The notes beneath the pieces are model-generated. The model was not told where the DNA came from, made no database searches, and saw only the letters and a program-made list of their open reading frames with translations. 64,000 nt of DNA from Epiperipatus broadwayi (lineage: Eukaryota; Onychophora; Udeonychophora; Euonychophora; Peripatidae), in contig JAQFVV010006216.1 of the NCBI GenBank assembly GCA_028023455.1, forward strand, positions 3,862,877-3,926,876, given 5' to 3'. Shown piece after piece: positions 1 through 12,300 of the stretch; position 1 is the stretch's first letter, and each line of letters begins with the position of its first letter. A program made the translations under genes and the position numbers.

Positions 1-238
1 TTATATTGGGGATTATTTTAATTTTTTGTATCAGATAAAGTAATTATACATACATTTTATAGACATTTTAGAGACGTATTTTATTTTACAAAACTTAACT
101 CAAACAAGTAATAGTTTTTCTATGGACATCTTAGCTTAATATTGAGTATTGAATGTCTTTAGAACAATTTAACTTTATTTAACTTTTCCATTTATATTCA
201 ACTGTTAATAGTAGCACACAGGTTAGTATATGCACGTT
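1..238. other. AT-rich sequence, nothing recognised
   Basis: AT-rich DNA with no open frame or repeat structure that I can support. Confidence 0.6.
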
Positions 239-458
239 TATTCTCCTCTCTTCTTCAGGTGTTGCTGGCAGACCAGTGACAGTACTGTCATAATAATCAA
301 ACATGGACCCTTAGATTCTTGAATTTTAAGGTAGTACAAGCCATCCTGCCAAAGACAATAATCAATAAAAATTTCATATACTTATTTATGATGTTCCTCC
401 TGATTTTGCCATACTATCACTGGTCAGGTCAGCAACGCCTGAAGAAAAGAAGAGAATA
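239..458. repeat. Foldback element with ~48 bp inverted arms
   Basis: The stretch 239-288 (starting TATTCTCCTCTCTTCTTCAG) is repeated in reverse complement at 411-458 with a few substitutions and one small indel. About 122 bp of unrelated AT-rich DNA separates the arms. This is the shape of a small foldback MITE or a partial TIR element. It lies just upstream of the 3 kb repeat copy 1 and has no counterpart upstream of copy 2, so it was not part of that duplication. No clear target-site duplication is visible. The left arm also resembles a pyrimidine tract plus AG splice acceptor, but the mirror copy makes a repeat the better reading. Confidence 0.65.
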
Positions 459-484
459 ATACCTCTTGAAACATTGTGCATATA

Positions 485-3400
485 CTGTCCTGGTCGGTTT
501 TGTCTGTTTATATAACAAGATCTAGCATCTAGGCAAAAGTACCTCAAATCCAATCATGTGCAAGATACATAAGTCAGGAACACTCATGAACTCTGCCTAT
601 TTGCCTATTTTCCAGACCTACCAACTTATGAGCAACAATCCCGATGATACCGATCTAATTTTATCTCTCTCCAACTCTAATTTAACATTATATGATGGAA
701 TATTGCATGAAATATAAGTTTGATTCATTTAAAGGTCATGATCTTTCATCTTAATTATATCTATAAGATTAGCGGGAGATCATCTAGTCAGAATGAGCTT
801 ATTTAAATAAAAGAAAGCAATGATACTGCAAATTTATAATATATATATATATATAAGATTTATTAATTTAAAGAAATATAAATAAATGCTTGTATCATTA
901 TTTTATTAATCATTGGCCTCTTAAAGTAAATATATATTGGATTACATTTAGACGGTAACAGAGAAATCACATGACATTTTATTTATAACTTAGAGGATGA
1001 GATTTGACAGATTACTTTATTTGACTTATTATTGCAGCTTATATGCCAATAATAGATCAATATACCTATGAACAATTGGTTTAGCACTATGAGGAAATAT
1101 ATTCTTGAGATACCAATCCACCACCAGAAGGAACAAAAGATAGCATTTAACCGATTTAGTTTACAAATAATATTTTAAAACTGAAACATTAATTTTATAC
1201 AAAATACATTTTATTAATAGATGAAAGGAGTTCAGTTTTATGGAGTGATAAACATGTGTGGGATTGCTAGTGAACATATATATATAATGCCATCACAAAG
1301 GCGCGCATCTAAAAACATTAAAAAAATATAAATAGATCTGATTAGTAGAGTCATAACATTACAGCATATGGATATTCATGGGTTTTATCTAGAAATATAA
1401 CAGGAAGGTGGTGCATGCATAGCAGCATATTTATGTGATTCAGTCATGGATCCTTGCAGGTGCTTCCAAGAATTTATTGAAGAAATAGACTGATATAAGT
1501 CTGCAAACGTTGGCAGAATCGGTTCACGAACGAAGAGCGATCGGCTATGCGTTAAATGGGCTGGGTTTTTCCCAGAGCGATTCTTATATAGAGCCAGCTC
1601 ATATGACCAAATAAGTCCCCAGGGGGGTTAAGAGCCTGGTTCTTGGACTTGGAGATACGAGACAGGGTTCAGCTTTCCGATACGCCCAGGTAGAAAAGCA
1701 CAAATATATATATATATAAATGAATGATGAGCCCTGAATGCATGCAATGCTGGAATAATGAATATAACTTTAAAGAATATTTATTTAATTAATACCCATA
1801 CATTACGGAATATCCCACATAATGGTATGATTTAATTACTAAACAGAAATGGATCATTTAGCTTATTAAAATACATAATTCATTGGTATAAAAAATCCCT
1901 CTTTCCCTTACTTTATTTTATCTATAAACTTTCCACACCATTAAATAAGTATAAGAATTCAGTTATAAATGCTGTTATTAAAATCAATATAATTATACAT
2001 ATATGAATGTGGTGGTGGTGATGAATTTAAGAATAAATAATTTGATTTCACATAATACATTTGAATTTCTAGGAATAGCACATTATTATTTAAATAAAAA
2101 AATAAGAAAACATTTCTTAGAAAAACACATTTCTGCTCTGTTTTCTATAATAAATTTATGAGATAATTACTTTGTTTTCCCCCAAATCCGCGAGCATGTG
2201 CTAAGATAAAATAAGACTTGTTTTTAATTAAACTTAATCTAGTCATCCCATAAACTGGGTAAGGAAAAATAAAAGAGAAATTACATACTAGTGAATTTGT
2301 GTTACTATTAGCATATTTAAAATATAAATATATAAAATACGATAGTAAAAGTTAAAAGATTATTGCCGCATGAAAATGAAAGAAAACAGATTTAATAGAG
2401 GCTCAATGATAAAGAAGAAACTAAAGTTATATAGAGTTACATACAAACTGGAGGTAAGTAAATTATAAATAATTTTACATAATATTAATTATCTAACAGA
2501 CAGGGTTATCATTACAGAAGGCTGAGTTTAAGAGATTTATATAGTAGGCAGCAGCTAAAGTTCTTTTTACCTTGATAAAACATAGTGGCAGTCCTTGATG
2601 CTTTAGTGTCCATTGGGATTGGTGAACTATATCTAGATTTTGGATCAGTCAAGCAGGTAGCATTTACTTTTCAGTCTCTATGCATTTTTAAAGTTCACGG
2701 GTACAGGATCCAGAGATATAAATATGATTGCGGGAAAGAACAGAGAGAAAGGTGAAATTTTTCTACTCACGATACATTGTGCTATTAAAACCACAAGCAT
2801 GGAATATATCTGCCATTGCTATTTTACTATGGTGCTTTTCCTTTTATGGATTCAAATATAGCAGTATTCATATCCTTTTTTGATGATGTTGGAAAGCACT
2901 TAGATGCTAGACTTGGGGCAATTTGTGCACTTAGAAGATCTAGAATCTGCTAACCGGATGCATCTTTTGTTTTAGTAAGTTTTGACAACAATGCAATTCT
3001 GTTACAAATTTCTCGAATGATTGTTTTAAAATATAGTCATGATTTTAAAACAAATTGAAGTGGATAAAATTTCCATGAATGGATTCTTACTTTACTGTTA
3101 TAAATTGAAACATTTTAATTTTAATATCCCGTTAATTGTCTTAATTGCATTTGAGAAACTTCTTAAACTGATTGCATCATTTTCTGACCACTATGATTAA
3201 ATAAATAAATGATAAATTATATATAATTTTAACATATACTTTAGTAATATATATTTCTATTTGAAATTATGTTTTAAAAGTAATCTCCTCTCACCGATAA
3301 TATATACATATCCATTATGCACGTATACAAATTAAAATAAAATTAAATATTTGTTTATTAACATTAAGATATCTATATATCTACATCAGTTTTAATAATT

Positions 3401-3507
3401 AAGCAAGAAAGAAGATATGTATTAGTAAATACATATATATGCATAAGAATGGAGTTTAAATATAGTTTGGTGGTAGGAGATTCTGAGTGGGCTGTGAAGC
3501 TCAATCT
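485..3507. repeat. ~3 kb direct repeat, copy 1
   Basis: The whole stretch aligns colinearly and in the same orientation with 6246-9355. Similarity starts abruptly at a TGTNCYGGTCGG motif and stops at GTGAAGCTCRATCT. No terminal inverted repeats and no flanking target duplication are visible. A GC-richer segment at about 1500-1690 keeps many CpG dinucleotides and contains a TATATAGAGCC box-like string. Either a dispersed transposon unit of unknown class, a very long LTR pair around 3508-6245, or a segmental duplication would fit. The boundaries are sharp, but the mechanism is not settled. Confidence 0.85.
2827..3012 (-). pseudogene. Short open frame shared by both 3 kb copies (one stop)
   Basis: On the minus strand this 62-codon frame aligns without any indel to 8670-8855 in copy 2, ending at the same TAG. 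Here one in-frame stop (TAG where copy 2 has CAG) breaks it. Shared residues include LTKTKD and SAQIAPSLASKCFPTSSKKD. I do not recognise the family. Equal length in both copies is compatible with a former coding exon but could also reflect simple shared descent. Confidence 0.3.
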
Positions 3508-4112
3508 GAGTATCAGGTCGACTGCATTTTTCTGGACTTAAAAAGGAACAAACAAAAAAATGTTTTAAACAGAAAAATGTTTTTCTTGGTGCTTCGGTAA
3601 CTAAAAAACAACCAGTTTTAAAGTAATGATGTGGATCTAAAAAAATTTTCTTTATCTGGCTGAGGACTAACTTATTTTTAATTCATTTTTCTGATTGTTT
3701 CTACTAACATTTTACAAGAGCAAAATAAATGTATATACTGTATCACTGTTATGAGGAAAAAAAATTATTTTAATTTATCTTTATATTATCATTGTCTATT
3801 TTATTCATAACCCATTCTATCTTTATTATTACTGCCAAACTACATATATGTATAAAGAACTTTTTCTGTACAATTGAGGTCCGAATTCATTGGTTGATTG
3901 GTCTGTCCATTTTTTTGTATACATATGTACTGTCCCTCTTACTTGTCCAGCTTTATTTATAGTCCTTTCCTCGGTCTGGAGGTATGTCAGGTCTCTTTGC
4001 CTTTTCAACTAGCTCCAGGTCTGGATGCCCATAGTCAAGAAAACTCACATCTATTTCATCCATAATTCATTTTCCTGATGTCATATTATATCTAATAATT
4101 TGAATAATATTC
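3508..4112. other. Spacer between 3 kb repeats, coding traces only
   Basis: No intact gene. On the minus strand a short frame near 3920-4065 (beginning MDEIDVSFLDYGHPDLEL) follows the gag-like frame described next and may be its broken continuation. The rest is AT-rich and unrecognised. Confidence 0.4.
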
Positions 4113-4830
4113 TCAATAGAGTTTTCCAAGATATTGCATGGGCTCATCTAAGGGCTTTTTAATCGGTGCTGAAGGTGAAATTTCATCTAACTTTAGGATC
4201 TGGCTATCAAACATCCCTGAAGAAATATTTACTTCAGTTTGAACTTCCAGTACTTTCACTTTTTTCAGAGTCCTTTTCTTTTTGTACACTTCACCCACTT
4301 CGATGACTTTATATGTTCTATCATCCTGGGTTATGGTTTCTTGTCCATCTGTTCTGTTCTGTGTCTGCCTTAATTCTAGATCCATAGCTTCTTGCATATG
4401 GTTCTCCAACAACTCTTTGAATTTAGAGTGAACCTCTTCATTGCCCTTTCACATTCTATTGGTACCTCATCTCCCTTTTTTACTGAACTGTTATTTAATA
4501 TTGTTTACATCCCATCCTTTATTTTTTATTCCAAGCTTCTAAATTTAGATTCCAATCTTTCAAACCCAGCTTCCATTCTTTTTGTCTGTTCACCAATAGC
4601 TTCTAATTTAGATTCAAAAATTTCAAACCTAGCTTACAATGTTTCTTTTATCTGTTTGCCTGTAGCTTCCAATTTTTCCATTTTTTTTCTCTGTTTATGG
4701 CTTGACTGTTGATTTGCACACATCTACTAGTAACATCATTTTGAGGTTCTTGTCTGACACTAGCTGGTTTTTCAATCTCTTTGCTATCCTCCATTTGGCT
4801 GTCTGACTTTTTAAAAAAATTAATATTATT
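4113..4830 (-). pseudogene. Broken gag/ORF1-like coiled-coil protein
   Basis: Read on the minus strand from about 4812, the frame begins near a methionine (MEDSKEIEKPAS). It slips by one base at an A8 run near 4681-4688, then continues as a heptad-rich segment (KLEATGKQIKETL, then SKLEAIGEQTKRMEAGFERL) with one stop. After two further breaks it ends in an intact 99-residue frame at 4113-4412 that is lysine- and glutamate-rich. The heptad spacing predicts a coiled coil. An N-terminal coiled coil followed by a basic region is common in gag proteins of LTR elements and in ORF1 of LINEs, so I infer a retroelement structural protein. No zinc knuckle, protease or RT follows. A host coiled-coil pseudogene cannot be excluded. 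Confidence 0.4.
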
Positions 4831-5026
4831 TTTCTTGAATATAAATATTAACTTATGATTCTTTTCCTTTTTTTGTTTGTATATGGAGTGATATACCTTC
4901 CCCCCATTCTCAACAGTCTCCCCCTTATTCTAATCTCCTATTCCTGTACCCAATTTATACCTATTTATTTTATTATCACTACCCTGCCTGACTTATTTTT
5001 GCATTATTAATTTCTAGCTCTAGTAT

Positions 5027-5116
5027 TTTAAACATACAATATATATATATATTAAATATCATATTCTTCTATTTAAACATACAATATATATATATATTAA
5101 ATATCATATTCTTCTA
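5027..5116. repeat. Tandem duplication, 45 bp unit x2
   Basis: Two adjacent, practically identical 45 bp units, each starting TTTAAACATACAATATATAT and ending ATATTCTTCTA. The identity suggests a recent slippage or replication duplication around an (AT)n core. Confidence 0.85.
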
Positions 5117-5530
5117 CCTAACCTTCTCTTGTCCTTCTTTTGCTTCGTCTTTTGTTTTTGGCTGTTCTTCAGCACCTGAAACATCTTAACAATTTGTTTA
5201 TTAGAAATGACATTTATTATTTATTGAATTAATGTTAAAATCATCATCAATACATGTGGTACATAAATTTTTAATAAAAAAAACTATATAATTCGTTAAA
5301 TTTCGAATCATTGTTTCCAGCATTTTTTTTTATTTTACTAACTCTACTACCTATTGGCAAAATTTATATTGGTATTACTACCAGGTGCCAGCCAAAGGAG
5401 TAAGGTAATATTATCTGACCAGATGATCTGCTTTTATTTGATTATATACTTTTATAAATAAATATATATTTATTTATAACTGTTGTACAGCCACAGATTT
5501 ATTATATAATAAAAAAAAACTTAAAGAATA

Positions 5531-6160
5531 GTCATTATTATTTTGAGCACATATTTATATATATATGGGTGTGAAAATATTAAAAGGCTGCCATTACTTT
5601 TCTTTCATCAGCCCGAGAAAGTTATACACGTATATTTGAACATTATTAATTGGAAAAAAAAATACTATACAGTATATGTAAAACATTATTCATGATTATT
5701 TGGAGCACATATTTCTTTATTTATTATTATGGATGTGAAAGCATTTAAAAACCTGACACTATTTTCTTTTTTTCTCAAACTTGAGAAAATTATACATGTA
5801 TATTTAAAACATTATTTACGGAAAAAAAAAAACTATTATGTATATAAAACAGTCATGATTATCTGGAGCACATATTTATATCTTATGTGTGTGAAAATAT
5901 TAAAAAAGCTGCCACTACTTTTTTTTTCACAAACTTGAGAAAATGATATATATATATCTGAACATTATTCATGGAAAAAAAATCTTTTTATATATATGCT
6001 CAACATTATTTCTTGAGAAAAAAAATACATATATACTAATAATGACTTGTACAGAGTGTATATAATATTTAAAAGATCTGAACTGGGTATACAAACCACG
6101 GGAAAAATTTTTTTTACACATATATATTCAATATTATTATTAAGAAGAAAAAAACACTGT
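5531..6160. repeat. Tandem repeat, ~160 bp period
   Basis: Units begin near 5531, 5690 and 5852, each with a recognisable TTGAGCACATATTT-like start (TTTGGAGCACA, TCTGGAGCACA) followed by GTGTGAAAATATTAAAA, a pyrimidine run, CTTGAGAAAATTATACA and an A-rich run. Decayed partial units continue to about 6160. The short open frames here are by-products of the repeat. The array sits directly before copy 2 of the 3 kb unit. Confidence 0.8.
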
Positions 6161-7082
6161 ATACATATAATAAAATCTATTATCTCAGGTATGTGGATTT
6201 TTATTCGAAGCCCTATGTTGATGTGCCAAACCTGGGGGAAAAAACCTGTACCGGTCGGTTTTGTCTGTTCATATAACAAGATCTAGCATCTAGGCAAAAG
6301 TACCTCGAATCCAATCATGCACAAGACACAAAAGTCAGGAACACTCATGAACTGCCCTATTTGCTTATTTTCCAGACCTACCAACTTATGAGCAACAATC
6401 CTGATGATACCAATCTAATTTTATCTCTCTCTGCCGGTATTGCAAAGCGGAGACACAAAAAGACTCTAATTTAACTTTATATGATGGAGTACTTATTGCA
6501 TGAGATATAAGTTTGATTCATTTAAAAGTCGTGACCTTTCATCTTAATTATATCTAAGATTACTGGGAGATCATCTAGTCAGAATGAGCTTAATTTAATA
6601 ACTAAGTTATTAATATTTAAATAAAAGAAAACAATGATTCTGCAAGTTTATAATGTATATATGTAAGATTCATTAATTTAATGAAATATGAATAAATACT
6701 TGTATCATTATTTATTAATCATTGGCCTCTTAATGTAAATATATATTGGATTACATTTAGACAGTACCAGAAAAATCATATGACATTTTATTTATAACTT
6801 AGAGGATGCGATTTGACAGATTACTTTATCTGACTTATTATTGCGGCTTATATGCCAATAATAGATAAATATATCTATGAACAATTGGTTTAGCACTATG
6901 AGGAAATATACTCTTGAGATACCAATCCACCTCCAGAAGGAACAAAAGATAGCATTTAACCTATTTAGTTTACAAATATTATTTTAGAACTGAAGCATTA
7001 ATTTTATACAAAATACATTTTATTAATAGATGAAAGGAGTTCAGTTTTATGGAGTGATAAACATGTGTGGGATTGCTAGTGA

Positions 7083-7083
<1 letters not shown>

Positions 7084-7115
<32 letters not shown>

Positions 7116-7131
7116 CACATATATATATATA
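7084..7131. repeat. (AC)n(AT)n microsatellite
   Basis: Alternating AC then AT dinucleotides, present only as a short AT run at the equivalent place in copy 1 (near 1276), so the AC part expanded after the copies separated. Confidence 0.9.
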
Positions 7132-8669
7132 ATGCCATCACAAAGACACATATCTGAAAACATTAAGAAATATCATAAATAGATCTGGTTAGTAGAGTCA
7201 TAATATTACGGTTTATGGATATTCATGGGTTTTATCTAGAAATATAACAGGAAGGTGGTGCATGCATGGCGGCATATTTATGTGATCCAGTCATGATCCT
7301 TGCAGGTGCTTCTGAGAATTTATTGAAGAAATAGACCGATATAAGTCTGCAAATGTTGGCAGAATTGGTTCATGAATGAAGAGCAGTCAGCTGTGTGTTG
7401 AATGGAGTGGGTTTTCCCAGAGTGATTCTCATATAGAGCCAGCTCATATGACCAAATAAGTCCCCAGGGGGGTTAAGAGCCTGGTTCTTGGACTTGGAGA
7501 TATGAGATGGGGTTCGGCTTTCTGATATACCTGGGTAGAAAAGCACAAATGTATATATATAAACAAATGATGAGCCCTGAATGCATGCAATGCTGGAATA
7601 ATGAATATAACTTTAAAGAATATTTATTTAATTAATACTCATAAATTATGGAATATCCTGCATAATGGTATGATTTAATTACTAAACAGAATAGGATCAT
7701 TTAACTTATTAAAATACATAATTCATTGGTATAAAGAATCCCTCTTTCTCTTTATTTTATCTATAAACTTCCCACACCGTTAAATAAGTATAAGAACTCA
7801 GTTATAAATGCTGTTATTAAAATAAATATAATTATACATATACAAATGGGGTGGTGGTGATGAATTTAAGAATAAATGATTTGATTTCACGTAATACATT
7901 TGAATTTTTAGGAATAGTGCATTATTATTTAAATAAAAAAATTAAACATTTCTTAGGAAAACAGATTTCTGCTCTGTTTTTTACAATAAATTTATAAGAT
8001 AATTACTTTGTTTTTCCCCAAATCCGCAAGCATTTGCTAAGATAAAATAAGACTTGTTTTTAATTAAACTTAATCTAGTCATCCCATAAACTAGGTAAGG
8101 AAAAATAAAAGAGAAATTACATACTAGCAAATTTGTGGTATTATTGGCATATTTAAAATATAAATATATAAAATATGACAATAAAAGTTAAAAGATTATT
8201 GCTGCATGAAAATGAAAGAAAACAGATTTAATAGAGGCTCAATGATAAAGAAGAAATTAAAGTTATATAGAGTTACAAACAAACTAGAGGTAAGTAAATT
8301 ATAAATAATTTTACATAATATTAATTATCTAATAGATGACAGGGTTATTATTACAGAAGGCTGAGTTTAAGAGATTTATATAGTAAGCAGTGGCTAAAGT
8401 TTTTTTTAACCTTGATAAAACATAATGGTGGTCCTTGATGCTTTAGTGTTCATTGGAATTGGTGAACTAGATCTAGATTTTGGGTCAATCAAGCAGGTAG
8501 CATTTACTTTTCAGTCTCTAAGCATTTTTAAAGTTCATAGGTATGGGATCCAGAGATATGATTGCAGGAAAGAATGTTTTGAATGGAGAGAAAGGTGAAA
8601 TTTTTCTACTCACGATACATTGTGTTTTTAAAACCACAAGCATGGAATATATCTGCCATTGCTATTTTA

Positions 8670-8855
8670 CTATGGTGCTTTTCCTTTTATGGATTCAAAT
8701 CTAGCAGTATTTATATCCTTTTTTGATGATGTTGGAAAGCACTTAGATGCTAGACTTGGGGCAATTTGTGCACTTAGTAGAACTGGAATCTGCTGACCAG
8801 ATGTATCTTTTGTTTTAGTAAGTTTTGAAAACCATGCAATTCTGTCACAAATTTC
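8670..8855 (-). pseudogene. Short open frame in 3 kb copy 2 (intact version)
   Basis: An open frame of 61 residues plus stop on the minus strand with no in-frame methionine at its start, directly after a TGA. Residues include WFSKLTKTKD, SAQIAPSLAS and FESIKGKAP. Copy 1 has the same frame with one stop and a handful of substitutions. A start without ATG fits an exon or an internal fragment of a longer protein. I recognise no domain; function unknown. Confidence 0.3.
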
Positions 8856-9355
8856 TCAAACGATTGATTTAAAATATAGTCTTATGATTTTAAAACAAAT
8901 TGAAGTGGATAAACCACTAATGGATTCTTATTTTACTGTTATAAATTGTAACATTTGAATTCGGACAAATGGATTTCCTGTTCAATAGTCTTAATTGTGT
9001 TCGAGATACTTCTTAAACTGATTGCATCATTTTCTGACCGCTATGATTAAATAAATAAATAATAAATTATATATAATTTTAACATATACATTAATAATAT
9101 ATATTTCTATTTGAAATTGTTTTAAAAGTAATCTCCCCTCACCGATAATATATACATATCCATTACACACATATACAAATTAAAATAAAATTAAATATTT
9201 GTTTATTAACATTAAGTTATCAATATATCTATGTCAGTTTTAATAATTAAGCTAGAAAGAAGATATGTATTAGTAAATATGTATATATGCATAAGGATGG
9301 AATGTAAATATGGTTTGGTGATGGGAGATTCTGAGTGGGCTGTGAAGCTCGATCT

Positions 9356-12300
9356 AATGTGTGTGGTATTATTAATAGTTGAATGTAGCTGAAAATTTAA
9401 ATAAAGTTAAAGTTTTCTAATGACATTTATGAAATTTAATACTTAATATTAGTTTATGGAAATAATCCAATATATAAATACAATTAAAATATCATCATCA
9501 CAAACTTTCAGGAAAACATTTTAATCAACATTCTTTTGAAAAATTAGTATAATATGAATACAGCAGAAAGAAAATTAATCTTATTTTGTGTATACATGGA
9601 TATTTAAAAATCTACTATGAAGTTAGTTTTAACATGGCAGGCTAATTGTCTAGAGTTTCTCTATCTTCATTAGACTGATTTTGTATTGCAAGTTTTAATG
9701 TACTTTGTCTATAAAATTAAAAAATGTTTAACTACTGATTATGATTAATATTGCATAACTTTATTCTACATGACTGCTAAATAAATACAATCAATTTAAG
9801 CTTCCTGTTTAAACCTAAGGTACACTTTTAAAAGAAATAGAGAAATTGAGTGTTAATTCTCTGATCAGAGGTATGAAAAAAAAAAACTATGAAAAGAAAT
9901 CCATAAAAAGTTATGAGTCACTGCTTATTTCATAATATTAAAATACTGTTAAATTGACTTTGTAAGTCTTCAATAAATATGTAAATCATTCATCAATTTT
10001 ATAAACTTTATGAACTTTATGTAAAATTTTGTATGGATCTAGTCATAATAATCTGCCAATTAAGGAATTATAATAAACTTAATTAGTTTTTTGCCTTTTC
10101 CTCTCTCAGAAGAACAAACTAACATTTTTTTTTGTGTGAATATATATATAAACCTCCTTCTCTTACTTTGGAGAATTTAGCATTTTACTTAGATAATGTA
10201 ATCCTTTAAATATTTTGGCTGTTTCTTTAATCTTACAAGATTCTACTTTATGGATTATTTTTCCTTATGAGTGACAAGCCCTTTTTCATTCTCATATTTC
10301 TTGAGTTCTGGATTTTGTTTTTTTACCATGATCCTGAATTCATTCTAAATCAATGGATAAAAAAGTAATTTGTAACACATTCTCGTATGTGGTTGATATT
10401 ATGACAAAACTCTGTTCCTGTTTTGATTACACAAATACAATTTACTTAATACTAATTTAAATGTTTTATGTGATATCCATTTTTTTAAAGAATATTTAAC
10501 CCAAATGTCTAGGTCCATAGTGAGTTTTTTGCATTCTGTATTAGTACTTTTTATAGAACTTTCTAATAGGTATGACAATAACAGTTTAGTTCTCAGTTTT
10601 TGTGATTTACACAATAATGGCTTTGTTTTCACTTTTGGTTATATTTCAATTGAGTTTGTTTTGATTTCTTTTAGTTCCTTTTTGAATAGTAAGAAAAAGT
10701 ATTATGAGTTTCTTTATCATAATTTTTTTTCAATCGTTATTTTGATACCTATTGATAAAAAGCAATCTCTTTCAATAATAGAGTTCATTTTGCTTAGCTA
10801 ATATATGATGCCAGTGTAAAACTTTTTTATTTATTTATACTGCTACAATAATCTTTCCATCAATATTTTTTCCTGCTTATATATTTTGCTATTGGTTTTG
10901 ATTTTGTTAAATTTGATCATTTATTCTGAGTTTCCAATCATTACAATGTTATCAATGATATTCACAAACCATTATCATGCTCCCATGGATACCGGTTGAC
11001 TAATTATTTTAACTGACAATATTATTTAGTTACTATGTATAACATTAACATTTTTTAAATCTAATTTGGAGTGTTGAAAATTTTTGCTCTTTTTTTTTTT
11101 ACAAATTTTCACTTGCTACAATTTTACTTTTTCTATATATAATTATTTGTTGCATGTCCCAATTTTATATAGTAAAGCATTCAATCACTTTCATCTTATC
11201 AGTTTGTCTTTCCCATTTTCTAGATGATATTTTCTTTGTTTTAAAAATGTTTATGTGACATGCCTCAAAATTAGACATATTAGATGTTTAATGTGTTTTG
11301 GATTGAAGTAATTAAGTAGTAACTCATTTAACTCCAAATATGTCAATTCTTTGGATTTTCTAAGCTCAGTTCGCAATTTGTATTACAATTTTAGCTCACA
11401 AAGTGTTCTTTCCAAAATATTTCCAATGTTATTCATTAAATAGTACATTTCCACATGATTGATGTAAAATAGCCATTCCAATACTTTATTCATAACAAAT
11501 TCTCTTATAGTTTTTATTTGTGACAAATTCCCCTGTATTTTTTATTTATGATATTGAAGCCAATTACACTAATCAGATTTATGGTGTCAGGAATGTAATT
11601 TCTTATATTCTAAAATTCTGTTGTTTGCATCAATTGATAACTAAGTATCTTTTGCACATATGTAGTCCCAATGGATCTTGTGACAAATCAATGCTATAAA
11701 ATAATAAAATAAATATTTTTTGGATGAATTAGAAATTCAGTAATATATTGTAATGTTCACATTGGATTTAGGTCTTTATTTTACATACTATAAAGTGCAA
11801 GTTAATCAAACTATAAAAAATAGTTATATTTCCTGATTAACTGACCTAATATTTTTATTACAATTTTCATTGCCAGTAGAATCAGTTTTATATTTATTTA
11901 AAAGGGCACTAGAGTTGTAAATACACTGATATCTGTCACATCACATTGTGTATCTTTGCAGTAAATAACTAAATATAATTTTTATGTGATTCCACTTTCT
12001 TGTCAAATAATATTTAAGAATTTTCTCCAGTGTTCATAGATTAAAATAAACATGTTGGCATACATTTCTTAAAATAATCTTTTGTAATAGTAAAATTTAA
12101 TAAACTACACTTAATAATGTACGATGAAAAGTTGGTATTAAAATAAATATTTTATTATAACAAATTAAAGGTATTAAATGTTAAATTATTAATAAAATTG
12201 GAAAGAAACTTACACATACTCATCCAGATAATAATATTAAATATTAAACAATTAATATTTCATTTCTTTTAAGTTACTTCTAGAAGGTTGTAAATGAAAG

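Larger units (their letters stand above)
6246..9355. repeat. ~3 kb direct repeat, copy 2
   Basis: Second copy of the unit at 485-3507, same orientation. It differs from copy 1 by many transitions; by an expanded (AC)n(AT)n tract at 7084-7131; by an extra ~30 bp (GCCGGTATTGCAAAGCGGAG...) near 6431-6462; and by small indels near 6590-6620 and 8575. In the 7330-7530 part nearly every CpG of copy 1 is TpG or CpA here. It is preceded by a purine run GGGGGAAAAAA (6235-6245), which resembles a polypurine tract. Confidence 0.85.

Noticed and set aside
240-300. Splice-acceptor-like CTCCTCTCTTCTTCAG followed by a possible exon
   Set aside because: The same string recurs inverted at 411-458, which a repeat explains and an exon does not.
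10399-10801. Overlapping open frames on both strands, with a faint resemblance to Penelope-type RT spacing on the minus strand
   Set aside because: The similarity needs several stops to be ignored, the conserved ADKG-like motif is absent, and the frames overlap as expected for AT-rich DNA.
11170-11240. Plus-strand FLDDIFF string, like an RT catalytic box
   Set aside because: An isolated match with no other RT motif upstream or downstream in any frame; such strings are common in AT-rich translations.
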